Source: Mesostigma viride (Eukaryota > Streptophyta > Mesostigmatophyceae > Mesostigmatales > Mesostigmataceae). Taken from it: a stretch of DNA of 64,000 nt. A program made the position numbers and the translations under genes. Positions within the stretch are counted from its first letter, which is position 1. The number at the start of each line of letters is the position of its first letter. This document shows positions 51,017-63,445 of the stretch, in pieces. The notes below the pieces were generated by a model. The model was not told the origin of the DNA, ran no database searches, and saw only the letters and a list, made by a program, of their open reading frames with translations. The stretch lies in NCBI GenBank assembly GCA_009746045.1, contig RPFO01000165.1, positions 6,228,689-6,292,688 of the forward strand, in the 5' to 3' direction.

Positions 51017-52212
51017 CCCTGCTCCCTGTACTTGTCCTCTAACCAGACTAGGAAGAGGTTGCCCCTGCTCCCTGTACTTGTCCTCTAACCAGACTAGGAA
51101 GCGGTTGCCCCTGCTCCCTGTACTTGTCCTCTAATCAGACTAGGAAGAGGTAGCCCCTGCTCTCTGTACTTGTCCTCTAATCAGACTAGGAAGAGGTTGC
51201 CCCTGCTTCCTGTACTTGTCCTCTAACCAGACTAGGAAGAGGTTGCCCCTGCTCCCTGTACTTGTCCTCTAACCAGACTAGGAAGAGGTTGCCCCTGCTC
51301 CCTGTACTTGTCCTCTAACCAGACTAGGAAGAGGTTGCCCCTGCTCCCTGTACTTGTCCTCTAACCAGACTAGGAAGAGGTTGCCCCTGCTCCCTGTACT
51401 TGTCCTCTAACCAGACTAGGAAGAGGTTGCCCCTGCTCCCTGTACTTGTCCTCTAACCAGACTAGGAAGAGGTTGCCCCTGCTCCCTGTACTTGTCCTCT
51501 AACCAGACTAGGAAGCGGTTGCCCCTGCTTCCTGTATTTGTCCTCTAACCAGACTAGGAAGAGGTTGCCCCTGCTTCCTGTACTTGTCCTCTAATCAGAC
51601 TAGGAAGCGGTTGCCCCTGCTCCCTGTACTTGTCCTCTAACCAGACTAGGAAGAGGTTGCCCCTGCTCCCTGTACTTGTCCTCTAACCAGACTAGGAAGC
51701 GGTTGCCCCTGCTCCCTGTATTTGTCCTCTAACCAGACTAGGAAGAGGTTGCCCCTGCTTCCTGTACTTGTCCTCTAATCAGACTAGGAAGCGGTTGCCC
51801 CTGCTCCCTGTACTTGTCCTCTAACCAGACTAGGAAGAGGTTGCCCCTGCTCCCTGTACTTGTCCTCTAACCAGACTAGGAAGCGGTTGCCCCTGCTCCC
51901 TGTACTTGTCCTCTAACCAGACTAGGAAGAGGTTGCCCCTGCTTCCTGTACTTGTCCTCTAATCAGACTAGGAAGAGGTTGCCCCTGTTCCCTATACTTG
52001 TCCTCTAACCAGACTAGGAAGAGGTTGCCCCTGCTCCCTGTACTTGTCCTCTAACCAGACTAGGAAGAGGTTGCCCCTGCTCCCTGTACTTGTCCTCTAA
52101 CCAGACTAGGAAGAGGTTGCCCCTGCTTCCTGTACTTGTCCTCTAACCAGACTAGGAAGAGGTTGCCCCTGCTCCCTGTACTTGTCCTCTAATCAGACTA
52201 GGAAGCGGTTGC
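51017..52212. repeat. 46-bp minisatellite, about 26 units
   Basis: Unit with CCTGCTCCCTGTACTTGTCC and TCTAACCAGACTAGGAAGAG. Variant positions (C/T in CTCCC or CTTCC, AACC or AATC, GAGG or GCGG) recur in higher-order blocks, e.g. the run at about 51500-51690 resembles 51690-51880. Confidence 0.95.
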
Positions 52213-54562
52213 CTGTGCTTGCGCAGCACGGCCGCCACCGACGATGCCAACTCCGGTCCCTGAGCTCGCACGCCAGGGCCCCATGGAGCCGTCGCGCATC
52301 CCTGTGGTGACCGCCACGGTGCGCGACCAAGCGCGGGCTGAGAGGGGCCAAGTCAGCCCGCCGGGCAGGCAGGGGGCCGACACGAGGGAGGGGGCCGCGC
52401 ATCTCAGGGGTGGCTCGCAGGGGGTGATGGCGGGGGTGCCAACCGGCCGGGTGTTCCTTGTCGACGCTGCGGAGCATGCTACCGGCTTTGCGTGGGTACC
52501 CAACTGGCTACACATCAGCGCGTACTCTAACCTGAGCAGGTGAGGGAGGTTGTCTGCATTGTAATGTTGCGTGGTAAGGAGCAGACGGCAGCGATATTTT
52601 GTGGTGAGGAAAGTTGCGTGGTGAGGCATGCCGTGGTGGCAACGCGTCCATAGGGCAATGCTTTCCTTTAGCGGCCCTTTCCCGACCTCAATGTGATAGG
52701 GCATATCAATGAGATATGGCCCTGCTAGATGCTAGCCCTTTTCTTCAAAGCTCTTGTCTGGCATCCTGTGGAGGGCAAACGTCTTGCTCTGATCGTGCGC
52801 ACAGGATGAGACTGTCGGTAGGGGACTTTCAATCGCATGAGATTTTTTATAGGAGACTTCTGATAGCATGAGACGTTCAAGGGCCATCTCCGGCCTCATT
52901 GTGTCTTCCTTTGTTCGGATCGCTATAAGAAGATGCACCCTGAGCCCTTTTTGTCATCCCTCATGTCGCCATGGCCTTGAAAGGCCTCGATCGTCTTTTG
53001 TTGCTCAAGCTTTTTTTCTCGTACCTTTCAATGTTGCTCCAGCTTCTCTTCTCCTCACCTTTGGTTGCTCCAGCTTCTGTTCTCCTTAGCTTTCTTTGCT
53101 TGACATCCCCCGCTGGCTACCTTGTCCCGACGGTCTGCGGTCCCCATGTTTGCAGTGGCCGTGGTTGCTCGCTCGAACTGGGCGTGGTCGGTCGGCGCAC
53201 GCTGCGTCTTCCTCCCTCAGCATGACACGTTCATCACTCCCCTTGGGGACTAGGTTTTCTTCCCCTCTCATGGACCACCTGTCCACTGTATTCTTGCCAC
53301 ACGAGGATGGCCAGACGATGACTGCCACATGACGATGGTCACATAGAGGATGGCTGCGTGATGACTGCCAGATGGATTGAACGGATGGGACGGTCCTCGC
53401 GAAAGCCTAGCGCCGCAGAAGTGATGGGGGGCTGTCTGATAACACCTCACATTGCGGTGTGACTACGCCCTACCTACAGCACAGTGCTTTGCCATGGTCG
53501 GATCCTGACGACATCTCACCTTGCCTGTGTGCGTTGTTTCCCTTGAACATATTCGGCCGCACGACGCACTCAGGATCTTGGCGAAGGACCATCACTACCA
53601 GGTGCGTTGCCAGGCATAGCATGGCGGATGGAGAGTAGTCCCTGTGCGGTTGTCACTGGACTACGGCCTCGCAAGGCACCCCCCTGTTGGAAGTATAAGG
53701 GACGTGGGAAGAATAAGCACCATGGCATGATAGATCCTGTTTCATTGCTACAGCTCGTGAGGTCATTGGTCCATGATCATTCATGAACATCCATGAAGGT
53801 GAACCGTCCATTCAATCCCAGCAGGATCGGGGGACCTCAGTTCAAGTCTAGTGAGTGGGGTGGGTGGGGGGGGTTAGGCATAGGGGGGTTAGGCATTTTG
53901 AAGATGCATATTATGAAGATGCAAGCAAGCTTACTGCTCATTTGATACATCTTATATAGTATATGAGCAGCATGGTTGCTATTGTATTAGTAAATTCTAT
54001 ATGGGCAGTATGGTTGCTGTTGTATTAGTAAATTCTCTATGGGCAGTATGGTTGCTATTGATTGAGCAGCATGCGAGCTGTAGGGTTGCTGTTGTGACCA
54101 GGTGGTGCTGGATTGGTTCGGTGGTATTCTGCTTCATGCTACCCTAAAATGCCACCAGTAGGTAAGAAGGGCCTTGCCTTTGTGTGTGTGGCTTTGTATA
54201 AAAAAGGGCCTTTTTGTTACTGGCTTTGTAGTATGCCATTTCCGTCCCTAAGTTCTAAAAGTTCTACCATGTTTATTGATAGTAACATTATTAATCCATC
54301 TTATACTTAGCAACATTATTAATCTATCTTATACTTAATATAAGAGAGTACTATTAATCTATCATAGTAGTATACTGTTAAGTATAAGTCTATCTTTATT
54401 AATAAAATCGCGTCCTGTAATCTGCTTGGCCTAACGATTGGCTAAAGTGATCGATCCAGACAGGGAATCAAGGCTCTATTTTGGATTATCCTCGAGTGTA
54501 AATGATATTAGTTCTCGTTGTTTGCAAACGTTGGTCATTTTTATCGTACCTGGCCGCCACAG
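52213..54562. other. Intergenic, no confident gene
   Basis: Short frames only. 53930-54420 is AT-rich with related ATTAGTAAATTCT and TATGGGCAGTATGGTTGCT repeats. The 3' part may be upstream intron or promoter of the BRCT gene. Confidence 0.4.
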
Positions 54563-55399
54563 GAGTGCAGGCGCAGGCTGGCGGCAGCGACGGCCGAAGC
54601 CAACGATGCGAGGAGAGCGCTAGCGTACGCCACCGCAGGGGAGCAGGCCGCCCGGGAGGAGCTTGTGCAGGCAAGGGGTTCTCTGGCGTCCGTCACTGCG
54701 GAGCGTGAAAGGGCCAAGGAGGAGCTAGTGGGGACAAGGCAGGCGCTGGAATCTGTAACCAGAGACCGTGACGTCAAGCAGCAGCAGCTGGAAGCAGCGC
54801 TGGCTAGGGTAGATCAGCTGGCATCCGCAATCAGGGAGGTTGAGGAGGCAAGAAACGAGCTGGCAGAGACCAAGGAGTCGCTGGCGTCCGTCACTGCGGA
54901 GCGTGACGGGCTACAGTGCGACCTGGTGTCTGTTCATGAGGAATTGGAGAGGGCGAAATTAGAACTGGCATCCCCCAACGAGCCTCTGGTGTTGCTGATT
55001 AAAAAGTTGGAGCTTGTGACGGGGGAGCGACAGGAGATGGCGGAGAAGCTTGCCGTGGTCATTGGGGCAGAAAAGGCAGCGAGGGAGCAACTGGCATCTG
55101 TCACAGCCGCAGAAAAGGCAGCGAGGGAGCAACTGGCATCTGTCACAGCCGCAGACAAGGTGGCGAGGGAGCAACTGGCATCCGCAAATGCCAATATTGC
55201 CGCGCTTGAGGGGGGCAGGCATGGCTTGGAGGCGGAGCGAGATGAGCTCAGGACCTTGCTGGCGTCCATGAACGAAGAACTGGCGTCCGTCTCCGGAGAC
55301 CTGGCCTCTCTTCAGGCGGAGCTGAGCGGCAAGGAAGCGGTTTACTTACAGGCCAAGCAAGAAACCGCTTCCCTTCAAGCAGAGCTAGACGCCGCGCAG
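54563..55399 (+). CDS. BRCT gene exon: N-terminal coiled coil
   Basis: Acceptor CCACAG before 54563 and GC-type donor GCAAGT after 55399. 279 codons of heptad-rich sequence, including a threefold 13-residue direct repeat EKAAREQLASVTA (about 55068-55190) and several LASVTAER units. An upstream exon is likely, as the segment before the acceptor has no good start. Confidence 0.7.
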
Positions 55400-55436
55400 G
55401 CAAGTCACCCATTCTTCTTTCAAGCTTTGGTGTGAT

Positions 55437-55496
<60 letters not shown>

Positions 55497-58400
55497 TGTC
55501 CCTGTCTCTCTGCCTCTGTGTGTGTGTCTCTCTGTCTGTCTGCCTCGTGGGGCGTAGCAGTTTGGTTCCCTAATTTACTATACAACATTAGGTCTTGCCC
55601 TGTAGTGGTGTGATATCTCGTCCTATAGGCTGTTACATCGCCACCACCACCGTGGAGCCTACTAGTGCCCCTATTACGGTTAGTTAGGAGGTACTATTAT
55701 GTAGGACTTCCTTATGTAGTATGCCTTGTTGCTTGTGCCCTGCTCGCATATGAAGGAGAGGCGGAAGCTATCTTCTGCTGGCCGCGATCAAACGTGCTTA
55801 GGGTCCGTTTTCAACTTTGGAAATGACGGGCCCTGCTTTTCTTGATACTCCGCGTGCGTGGCATTGAGATCTACCATCCCCCACAAAATTCAAGTCTCCA
55901 ATTTTATTTTATTTTTTGCCTTTTAGATTCTATTTTTAAGTAGTTGCGTCAGCGTCGTTTCCACTTCCACACGGTTGCCGCCCTACAGTCGATTTTTTAC
56001 GGTCGCGTAGACCTGAGTCCTCTTTGTTATTTCCGCTACCCTCATCCCCCGATTTTGTATTCCCAAATTCAGACTTCCATTATTGACGATGGCCTATCTG
56101 TTTCAGAACCAACTCCAGTGACCCCAAGGCGCCCTTATTCACATCCCCACAATAACATTTCCATATACATGTTTCCCTTTTTTTACCCATTTGTTCCAGG
56201 CCCAATTCCTACAACTTCAAGACGCCCTAACCACCGCAGACGCCAGCAGCAAGGTCAAGTCCCAGGAGGGAGGCAGCGGCAGCGGCATGGCGGAGGATAC
56301 GGCGGAGGATGTGGCGGAGGTTATGGCGGAGGATATGGCGGAGGATGTGGCGGAGGTTATGGCGGAGGATATGGCGGAGGATATGGTGACAGGGAACAGC
56401 AGCGGAGTTTGCAGGGCCAGGAGCGGGGGCGGAAGCACCACGGGGGCTGTTGGTGGCAACCCGCCGTGCTTTGCGTTCTCGATGAAGTACGACAACAGGG
56501 CCTCCATGCGGGCCAGCATCGAGAAGCTCAACGGTAGGCACGCATGAACTAAGCTCAACGGTAGGCACGCATCAACTGAGCTCAACAAGCTCGATGGTAG
56601 GGAACTTGACTGAACAGTAGGCATGCATGAACTAAACCTTACGAGCTCAACAGTAGGCACGCATCAACTAAGCTCAACGCGCTAAACTGTAGGCACGCAG
56701 TAACTAAGCTCAACGGTATGCACGGATTAACTAAGCTCAACGAGCTCAGCAGTAGGCACCCATCCGCTAGGCTCAACGGTAGGCGCGCATTAACTAAGCT
56801 CAACGGTAGGCGCGCATTAACTAAGCTCAACGGTAGGCGCGCATTAGCTAGGCTCAACGATAGGCACGCATCAACTAAGCTCAACGAGCTCAACGGTAGG
56901 CATGCATTAACTAGGCTCAACGGTAGGCACGCATTTACCAGCCTCAACAAGCTCAACGGTTGGCACGCATTAACTAGGCGCAACGGTGGGCACGCATCCA
57001 CTAGGCTAAGGGTAGGCACGCATTAACTAGTCTCAACGGTAGGCGTGCATGAACTAGGCTCAACGTTTATCCGCTCCCATTCTCTACTCCCTCTAATGCA
57101 GGGCACAAGGAAGCTCATAAGAAATCCAGTTCTAAGAAAGTCCAACTATTTGTAAGAGTTAGCTCATGCAAGGCATACGGAATCTCAAAGGTGGGCTCGT
57201 GGAATACACACACACGCATACACACACACCTTGCCTTTGTAGCTCTGATTCATTTACAAGAATGATGAAATATTAAAATACTAACAGGCTGTTTATGTCA
57301 TAAGTCCATCATGGTGACCTGTTTGTTTTGAATGGCCTGAAGTGTGTCCACACCGTTTCTCCTTGCCCTGCCATGTTTGCCTCCCAACCCACACGGCGCC
57401 ATCTTGTCCTTTGTCCAACCCACAACAGGTACTCTGGAGGCCGAAAGTGACACCTTCGACCCCGCCACCACACACCTGATCACAGAGGTCCCCCTGCGAT
57501 CGAGCGAGAAGCTGCTCGCCTCAATGGCTGCCGGTCTGTGGATCCTAAAGCCAAATTATGTCATTAAGTCCGCCCAAATGGCCGAGCTGTGGGCAGAGTC
57601 AGCCTATGAGTGCAATGCGGGCAGGGGCGGGGGCGGGGGTGCCCACATGAATGGCACGGGCGCTAGGGGGGGCTACGTGGGTTCGGTGGACCCTTGCGCC
57701 CCCCGCTACTGGCGAACGCGCCGCCAGATCAAAGGAGTTGGAGCGTTCCACGGAACCAAGGCAATCCTGTTCGGTGACATGGGAGGGGTTGAGGGAGAGC
57801 ACACGAGCGCGGGGGGGGGCGCGGGGGGAGGCAACGCGGGGCTGCCACCTGTCACGTCGAGCCAGGATGACTTGCAGGTCTCTTGGCTCGAACGGGTCAT
57901 CACGGCGGGGGGAGGGGAGGTACTGGCGACGGCACCTCCCTATGCGCCCAAGGTTCTCGCAGCTGCGAACGTGGTGGTGATTGGCCGCGCGCGAGTCGAT
58001 GTCAATGATGGGGTGGTCAATGAGAATGGGGTGTCCAACAGGAATGGGTCGGTCATCGAGAAGGACGTCGATGGGATGATCGACCAGAAGAATGAGGGCA
58101 CCGGCGGGTTTGGCTCTAACGCTCCAAACAAGGACATTGGTCAGCCGGCCCACCCGCAGCACGGTGGGGCCTATGAGGATGCCAGCGAGAATGGCGCCGG
58201 TGGGAGGGCGACACAGCGGAAGACCAAGGAAGCAAAGATGGCGGCTCAGAGGCCGATGCACGGGAATGGGGTGGGCGCGAACCGGCCAGACCAAGCCCCG
58301 TGCATCGGGGGGGTGTCAAGCCAGCCATCGCGAGTCGGTAACGGCTGGGTGAAGCATCACGTCAAGGTCAGTGGTGGGTCGATCAGCGGTGGGTCGGCGG

Positions 58401-61400
58401 ACCAGCAGGTCTCGGACTCTGACGAGTGGGTGATCAGGTTCCTGCAGGGGGGGGCAGGGTCCCAGGGTCTGGCGTGCGTAACCCCCGCGTTTCTCACAGA
58501 GTGGTTGTTGAGGCCGCAGAGGGGGGAAACGACCGCACATGGGGTGCCCGCTGGTCCCGAGCGTGCAGAGCCGCTCGGGGGTGAGGGGGACGCTACGGAT
58601 GGCCACCTGAGGTGGGAGCATGGTCATCGTGATGCACTTAATGACTCACGAGGTGAGCATGTGCTGTTTGGGACCCAGGAGGCGGTCCAGCGTTGGGTGA
58701 GAGATATGGAGACGGCGGTGGCGGAGGATGCTGTCGTGGAGGCGGCAAGCCATCTGGACTGTGATGATGAAGAAGAGGAGGAGGGGAAAGAGAGGAGGGG
58801 GGGGCTGACAGGACTGAGCGGGGCACTGGCATCCGCGACCGCTGCGATCGTGAAGCTCGGGGGGGACAGGTGTCGCTTGGAGGCAGAGCGAGACGAGGCC
58901 AAAGGCATGCTGGTCACCGTTACGCAGCTCATCAACACGGGGATAGATGACAAGCTGCGACGGCTGGAGGAGCTGCAGCAACAGGTGGAGAGGTGCGTGG
59001 CTGGGTCAGGCGTGACTACATAGAAAGTTACTGCTAGTATAAGCGTTGGCTCCTATATGTATGTGTGTAAACGGCTGGGTGGAACCGCTGCGACGACAGG
59101 TGGACAAGCGTGTGGCTGAAACAGGCGACGACAGGTGGACAAGCGGTGTGGGGCATACCAAGAGGACACGCTGGTCAAACCCACCCCAATAGTGCCCATA
59201 TCTAATGTCAATACCGATGCAAGTGATATGGGCATGTGGCTCGTTAAGTAGATTACTCCGCTTCAAGTGTGTCGTTAGGTTGGGTGTGACCCAAGGGGTA
59301 TGTTTCTCGTGTAGATGCATGCGAATGGCTGGGGCCTTTGGCTCCTACGCTGTATCAACATCTGGTTGAATAACAACTTTGGACGTAATGTCAACTTGAG
59401 ATGTAGTCGCAGCTTTAGACATAAATATTGTGATTTTGCTGCAATGCTGTGTGGAAAGTTCGAGAACCTCAGGTCCCCTTCCCCCCCCCCCCCCTGTTCC
59501 GCCCCTAACCACTTCTTCTCACCGGACTCCCTGCGATGCATCTCGTTCGCATGGGTGGCGCCGTGGTCTGCCTTGAATGACCCAGACCAGTTTGTTACGA
59601 AGTAGGTCTAGCTCCTAAATTTGTTAGTATCTCCATGGCTGCATGAATAGAGTTAGCCATTGGGATAGAGATGACTAGATATGGCTGTTGGGATTGCGTG
59701 CTCCAGTGATGTTTGTGCTGCTCCCATGCAGCCTCGCGGCCTCCATGTTCAAGTTAACCTTAAACTCTAATGACGATGATGACAAATAACGATACTATGT
59801 GGTTAATAACGATAATATGATGCTGCAGTGGTAGTATGCGGTAACTATATATCTGTCAATATACATGCGCGCACCGTCCCCCTCACAGCCTGAAGGTCGA
59901 CGTCTCCGAGGCCAGGCAGAAAGAGGAGAAGGTGAGGGCCGAACGGGACGCTGCGGTGGCGGCATCAGCGAGAGCAGGGGGTGCCCTGGAGGAGCTGCGG
60001 GGGCAGCTGAAGGCCGCGAACCGCGCGGCTGAGGAGCTGCTGCGCGACATGGTGCAGCAACGAGAAGAGTAGGTTCAAGTTTTGTTCACCGTTTGGCTAC
60101 TTAGTCTTTCTACTTTACTAATTGTTACTTAATCTTACTATTGGCTTCTAGGTGTTACTATTTGCTACTTGGTCTCACTGTTTGCTTTCAGGGGGGGCGA
60201 ATTTCGCGCTTGTTGGAAGGGCTCATTCGTCTCAATGAGTTAGATAGTCCTCTGCCTGTGATCTGCTACCGCTATCACGCTCTTATTTTTCAACCGCACT
60301 TGCCCACACGGCACTGCCTTTGTGCGGCCCTCTCTTGCTGTTCTGCATGTGCTCTTCTTTTTTTTCTCTCTCTGCACGGCTCCTGCAGGGTGTCCCAGTT
60401 GCAGCGGCGCGTGGCGGAATCAGAGGAGGCGCGTAACGCAGCCCTGGCGGAGGTGGATCGGGTCACCAAAAAGTTCGATACGGAGCTCACATGCCTCAGG
60501 GAGCAACACGAGGAGCAGGTCATGTTCTTCATGAGGGAGCACGAGGTGAAGATCCAAAACCTCACCGACCAGCACAATGCCGAGGTGCAGCGCCTCACCG
60601 ACAGCCACAATGGGATAGTCCGGTCACTCACGGAGCAGCATGCATTGGAGGTGGAACACCTTACCGACAAGCACAATGCCGAGGTGCAGCGCCTCACCGA
60701 CAGCCACAATGGGATAGTCCGGTCACTCACGGAGCAGCATGCATTGGAGGTGGAACACCTTACCGACAAGCACAATGCCGAGGTGCAGCGCCTCACAGAC
60801 AAGCACGCGGCTGAGGTAGAATGCCTTAACAACGAGCACAGGGAGGAGGTCGAGCATCTTACCCAGCAGCATGTGGCCGAGGTTGAACGCCTCAACAACG
60901 AGCACAGGACTGAGAACAACGAGCACACGGCTGAGGTAGAACGCCTTAACAACGAGCACGCGGCTGAGGTAGAACACCTTTTCAACGAGCACACGGCTGA
61001 GGTAGAATGCCTTAACAACGAGCACGCGACTGAGGTCAAACGTCTTAAGAGAGAGCACAAGGAGGAAGTGGAGCAAATCACGGAGCAGCACAAGGGGGAG
61101 ATGGACGAAAAGAGCGCCAGGGTCCGGTCCATTACCCAGCTGCACGAGGCCGAGGTCGAGAGCCTCGCGGAACAGCACGCCTTGGAAGTCGCACACCTTA
61201 CCGCTCAGCATGTGGCCGAGGTCGAACGCCTCGCAGACAACCACGTGGCTGAGATCAACAAGCGCGAAGCTGAGGTACAACGTCTTGTCTGTGAGCACGC
61301 GGCTAAATTCGAACATTTTGTTATGGAGCGCGCGGCTGAAGTTGAACGTCTTGTCAATGAGCGCGCAGCGGAAGTCGAACGTCTTGTCAATGAGCGCGCA

Positions 61401-63445
61401 GCTGAAGTTGAACGTCTTCTCAATGAGTGCGCAGCTGAAGTCGAACTTCTTGTCAATGCGCACGCGGAGGAGAGGGAGCGCCTAAAGGAGCAGCATGACT
61501 CCAACGTGTCTTGCCTCAAGTCCAACTTGGAAAAGGCGGAGGCTGAGGTGAGTTGGGGGTCGGGAATGCGACACTGGCTCGCCCTGTTCAAGCAGGGAGC
61601 GTTGTCAAGCATCGTTGAAAGGAGGGAGCATTGTTTAGCATCGTAAAAAGCAGGGAGCATTGTCAAGCATCGTAGAAAGCAGCGAGCTTTGCCAAGCGTT
61701 TTTCGCTAGCGTCGTGTAGTGTTCCCCATGCTAGTGCCACAACATGGTTGTCTTGTAAAGCCGTAGCGGGCTGGTGGGTCGTCACACGGGCTGACTGGGT
61801 GTGGCAAGTGTTATAGTGTTATAGTGTTATAGTGATTACTATGGTATTGTAGTAAGTATGATATTATTGTGTTATAGCAAGTAATATAGGATTACAGTGC
61901 TACAGTAATATCGTAAGTAAGATAGCATTGTGGCGATGATGCCATGCATGGAAACATTTGTCAGCTAATAGTTATCATTGCTCTGATGTTTAGGGTATTA
62001 CGTTGGATGCGAGCTGCGCTTGTGTAGGTAGCATCCATCATACCTGTAGCAGAATGCGTATAGTAACAGAGGCTAGCCCAAGGGTAAACCCAGGGATGGC
62101 AATGCTGCCCTGCATGGAGCATTTTTGTCAACTCTTACCTGCAGTCAATGCTGGCTGTGTATTAAAAATACCGTCCTACATAATAAATCACTCGTCACTT
62201 CACAGAAGTTTTTTGTTTTGTTGACTTCCTTGTTCCTGGAGGTTTGGTGAGCTGATTGGTTGGGTTGATGGGGAGCGTTGGGGTGATTGGGATGACTCTG
62301 CTGATTTGGGCAGTGTATTCAGTGAGCTGTGTGGGTGGCGCTGTTTACTGTCCCCACCCGAACTCCAACTTGTTTAGGTAGCTGCAAAACATAGATTTCA
62401 TTTGTAGGCGCACTGTTGGTGGTGGTATGACCACTGTTCCTGTCAGTTACGATACATGGGTGGAGCTCGAGGCCTCATCTGTGTTTTTCTCGCAGCTGGC
62501 ATGCGGGCGTGCAGGACAAATGCCCACCAGTGAATGTATGCAAGACCTTAATCAAGTACCAAAGTGGCAAGGTGCTGGCACGGCGAGATTAACAATCATT
62601 ACAAAGACGTGGAGGGTTATAAGTGTGTAAATAGGAATAAATTGAACTATAAGCCACTAAATGATAAATTGACAGCTAGCACTTCGAGAGGTCTGTTCAT
62701 GGGCACTGTTTGTCTAAGCATGGTTTTCCGCGCCTTAACTGACAACAAGGTGCCAGTATATGGTTGGGTGAGTATCTGGCTTGGTGCAAGCCGCAACCAG
62801 AGGCGCTTGACAGCCGGGAAGAAAGTTCTATAGCTGCTGCTCCATCTCTCTTGCGATGAATCTCAGCCGCTCGTCCACCAATCTTACGGTGACGAGCAAT
62901 CTACTATGGCAAAAACTAAACTCGCCGGGGCAACTTGGTGGCGAGAAAGATCCCCAAGTTTAAGCCGTAGGTAATTGGGTTCACAAGGGGAGAGTGGAAG
63001 AGATGCCATACCGGTGCCTTTCCTTTGCGTATTGCCTTGTCCCTCGTTTTGTGTGCTTCCTGCCTCCTTCCTCTTAACTACTTGATCCATGCCTTGTTTC
63101 ATTTCAATAACTCATCCCATTATGATTTATTTTATATGGCATGAGTTAATATATATGTGGCGTTCGATATTATGTTATCGAATGCCTTCCCCTTTGTGTC
63201 TCCCTTGCGCTGTTGCCCACGCATGCGTCTGCAGCTAGACGAGGCAGACAAGAAAGAGAAGCAGGTGCTTAATAGATCTATGCCTTGGTCCCCTTGTGTC
63301 CCCTTCCCTCCTCGTGCCCCGTATAATGTACATGTATGCACAGCTGGAAGAGGTCGACAAGGAATGGCAAGCGCTTAAGCAGTTGCTGCGCGAGCTGAAC
63401 CACATCATGGCGCGCCACGTGCACTACATCCAACCCTGCGCCGAG
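54563..63445 (+). CDS. Host BRCT and long coiled-coil protein, seven exons seen
   Basis: Exons 54563-55399, 56200-56533, 57429-58992, 59889-60068, 60389-61547, 63235-63264 and 63344-63445 join without breaking the frame (about 1400 codons); the first donor is GC-type, the rest GT. The protein has an N-terminal coiled coil (EKAAREQLASVTA repeats), a BRCT domain spanning exons 2-3 (CFAFSMKYDNRASMR, FDPATTHLITEVPLRSSEKL, AGLWILKPNYVIKSA), a probable second BRCT with a large low-complexity insertion (FHGTKAILFGDM, WLERVITAGGGEVLATAP, then LACVTPAFLTEWLL), and a coiled coil of over 450 residues. BRCT pairs bind phosphoproteins, often in DNA-damage or cell-cycle control. Upstream start and downstream end are outside what I can define. 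Confidence 0.75.
55441..55532. repeat. (TC)n(TG)n microsatellite in intron
   Basis: (TC)n followed by (TG)n and mixed TC/TG in the intron after the first exon seen. Confidence 0.9.
56200..56533 (+). CDS. BRCT gene exon: linker and BRCT start
   Basis: Acceptor TTCCAG, donor GTAGGC after codon position 1. Encodes the end of the coil (FLQLQDALTTADASSK), an in-frame expanded repeat of MAEDMAEDVAEV type (about 56286-56385; 15- and 12-nt units), and the first strands of the BRCT domain ending ASIEKLN. Confidence 0.75.
56527..57066. repeat. 27-bp minisatellite made from the exon/intron junction
   Basis: About 17 units of CTCAACGGTAGGCACGCAT plus ACTAAG begin exactly at the last seven exon bases and the 5' splice site of the preceding exon. 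Some units have an extra 9-nt AAGCTCAAC- or GAGCTCAAC-like insertion. Confidence 0.9.
57429..58992 (+). CDS. BRCT gene exon: BRCT 1 end, BRCT 2, start of second coil
   Basis: Acceptor CAACAG completes the split codon of the previous exon to Gly, giving an uninterrupted BRCT (KLNG then TLEAESDTFD). Ends with heptads (RLEELQQQVE) and donor GTGCGT in phase 2. The central 200 residues are Gly/Asn/Asp-rich low complexity. Confidence 0.8.
59889..60068 (+). CDS. BRCT gene exon: coiled coil
   Basis: Acceptor CTCACAG, donor GTAGGT. Encodes LKVDVSEARQKEEKVRAERD and ELRGQLKAANRAAEELLRDM; phase 2 at both ends fits the neighbouring exons. Confidence 0.75.
60389..61547 (+). CDS. BRCT gene exon: 11-residue-repeat coiled coil
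   Basis: Acceptor CCTGCAG, donor GTGAGT. 386 codons dominated by an 11-residue unit of the type LNNEHTAEVER, present about 30 times with drift, plus a recent exact duplication of about 100 bp (about 60570-60670 and 60670-60770). Such hendecads form long, nearly untwisted coiled coils. Confidence 0.8.
61548..63234. other. Intron of the BRCT gene, no other gene seen
   Basis: About 1.7 kb; contains short repeats of TATAGTGTTATAGTG near 61810 and TTGTTTAGCATCG-like repeats near 61600-61690. Confidence 0.5.
63235..63264 (+). CDS. BRCT gene micro-exon (30 nt)
   Basis: CTGCAG acceptor and GTGCTT donor flank LDEADKKEKQ, in phase 0 and continuing the heptad pattern. Confidence 0.55.
63344..63445 (+). 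CDS. BRCT gene exon, last seen
   Basis: GCACAG acceptor and GTGGGT donor flank 34 codons (LEEVDKEWQALKQLLRELNH and following). Further exons probably lie beyond the window. The 555 bp after it show no gene; TATC(T/C)ATCTCGA(G/C)TCA units recur near 63820-63870. Confidence 0.6.

Noticed and set aside
51017-52212. CRISPR-like array of 46-bp units
   Set aside because: Units are contiguous and nearly identical with no unique spacers.
55944-56537. Gly/Tyr-rich RNA-binding protein frame
   Set aside because: The alternative phase joins the flanking exons without interruption and completes a BRCT domain, so the Gly/Tyr reading is probably a shadow.
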